64,000 nt of DNA from Paraburkholderia dilworthii (GTDB taxonomy: Bacteria; Pseudomonadota; Gammaproteobacteria; Burkholderiales; Burkholderiaceae): the NCBI RefSeq assembly GCF_000472525.1, contig NZ_AWZT01000027.1, positions 31,885 to 95,884 of the forward strand, in the 5' to 3' direction. Under the pieces are notes generated by a model, which saw nothing but the letters and a program-made list of their open reading frames with translations, was not told where the DNA came from and made no database searches. The translations under genes and the position numbers were made by a program. Below are positions 63,170 to 64,000 of the stretch, piece after piece; within the stretch, counting starts at the first letter, position 1, and every line of letters starts with the position of its first letter.

Positions 63170-64000
63170 TCAATGCGGCGCGACCTGCCAGGCGAGAACG
63201 GGGTGGGTGGCACCGGGCAGCATCACCCACACGCCGTTCGGGCCGAAGTCCCAGCCGGAAAAACTTTTCGGGTCGCTCATCTGAGCGGTAGTGAGCCCGT
63301 TCGATGCCGGTAGATTGCCACCGCTCGACGGTTGACCCGTCGTCTGGACGTTCCAGTAAACGTCGCTTCCAAGAGCACCGCACCTGGCGCAGATACCGCC
63401 AGTTATCCCCGATAGTGCGGCCACCCTTCCGGACGCAAACGACTGTGTGATCGCGCCGGTGTTCCCTACGAATGATCCAACGAGTCCTCCGGCTGAACTG
63501 TGCGAATTAAATCCGACGACCGGGCCGGTGGCATATGACTCGGTGATCGTGCCTTCGTTACCGACAACCAGCCCGGCGACAGTACTATCCGCCGTGACGG
63601 TAGCGCTGCTGCCAGAGCGCGCGATCAACCCATAGTTGACAGCGACAAGCCCGGCGAAGACGTTGCCTGCATCACCGAACGATGAGGCAATGGCCCCGGA
63701 CGTAAAGACATTGGCGATCGTTCCATAATTGTCAATGGCTACTATCGCGGTCCCGTCAAAAAAGAAAACCGGCGATTGGTTGCCGACATTTGCTTTGACG
63801 TTCAGGTCGCGCACGACGCCGTTTGGACCGATATCGCCAAACACCGCGACGTAGGTCGGCAAAAGGTTTGAGATCGTATGCCACATACCGTCGAACTGCC
63901 CGGTGAACGACGTGCCGGCAGCGAAACCAAGCGTCTGGAACGTGGAATTGCCAGCGTCGAGGTCTTTGCCTAACGCGTAGTTGCCGGCAAGATTGTTCTC
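63170..64000 (-). CDS. GLUG-repeat filamentous-haemagglutinin-like exoprotein, C-terminal part (runs off the window)
   Basis: The frame is open from the window edge to the stop at 63170 (about 276 residues). LAGNYALGKDLDA and FTGQFDGMWHTISNL are typical of FHA-like repeats, followed by several GLUG-like units (GLVAVNYGLIARSGS; AGLVVGNEGTITESYATG; AGGLVGSFVGNTGAITQSFA). The protein ends QVAPH without a beta-barrel, so secretion by a two-partner (TpsA/TpsB) route is more likely than classical autotransport. The N-terminal TPS domain is outside the window. Confidence 0.88.
   Translation of the reverse strand, partial: ENNLAGNYALGKDLDAGNSTFQTLGFAAGTSFTGQFDGMWHTISNLLPTYVAVFGDIGPNGVVRDLNVKANVGNQSPVFFFDGTAIVAIDNYGTIANVFTSGAIASSFGDAGNVFAGLVAVNYGLIARSGSSATVTADSTVAGLVVGNEGTITESYATGPVVGFNSHSSAGGLVGSFVGNTGAITQSFASGRVAALSGITGGICARCGALGSDVYWNVQTTGQPSSGGNLPASNGLTTAQMSDPKSFSGWDFGPNGVWVMLPGATHPVLAWQVAPH

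Noticed and set aside
1..64000. CRISPR arrays, tRNA genes, insertion sequences or phage genes
   Set aside because: No regularly spaced repeat, cloverleaf-like segment, transposase or phage structural frame was found when reading through the window. The recombination marks are only relic genes.

Overview
The window looks like a chromosomal or chromid stretch from a Burkholderiaceae bacterium of the Paraburkholderia/Caballeronia type. The grounds are high GC with strong G/C third positions, Burkholderia-style trimeric porins, dense LysR/GntR/TetR-controlled catabolic clusters, a NodT-type efflux lipoprotein and a GLUG-repeat exoprotein. No rRNA, tRNA, CRISPR array or insertion sequence was found.

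Layout. 1-1.5 kb: a partial AraC-like regulator diverges from an NmrA-family oxidoreductase gene followed by a 57-residue membrane peptide gene. 1.7-7.2 kb (minus strand): a compact heme-copper oxidase operon of coxB with a cytochrome c tail, a fused subunit I+III, a small membrane protein and a tri-heme cytochrome c lipoprotein. Subunit I keeps all metal ligands but lacks the usual D-channel glutamate and K-channel lysine. 7.5-9 kb: a dehydrogenase relic and a PRISE-type reductase.

9-21 kb: a sugar-acid regulon. A GntR/FCD regulator, a ribose-type ABC importer, a beta-propeller lactonase, an MFS transporter, an RspB-like dehydrogenase, D-mannonate dehydratase (all signature residues at the reference positions) and fructuronate reductase fit an L-gulonate/D-fructuronate/D-mannonate to KDG route. 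Both divergent promoter regions carry a palindrome with the same core but compensating arm changes, and a weaker copy sits before the regulator gene.

21-30 kb: a second catabolic cluster (crotonase, PDC-hydrolase-like amidohydrolase, GST, GntR/UTRA regulator, CMD-family protein, type III CoA-transferase, MFS transporter, porin). 30-37 kb: a TetR-controlled RND efflux system with two equal-length operators. 37-45 kb: a CGNR regulator, an MBL-fold hydrolase, an Ohr-like peroxidase, a LysR regulator with three 19-bp TGTTG-N9-CAACA boxes, DedA, AhpD-like and cupin genes, and a truncated LysR paralogue. 45-50 kb: porin, MFS transporter, DapA-family aldolase/lyase and divergent LysR.

50-64 kb: an ECF sigma factor, small membrane protein and ferredoxin cluster, a methyltransferase, a DoxX-like/NmrA/HxlR group, and then a decayed zone. 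That zone holds a binding-protein pseudogene with one in-frame stop, a beheaded histidine kinase and an orphan PAP2 C-terminus, among intact phosphodiesterase, polytopic membrane protein and PAP2 genes. The window ends inside a GLUG-repeat adhesin. Seven relic or truncated genes were found, which points to active genome turnover.
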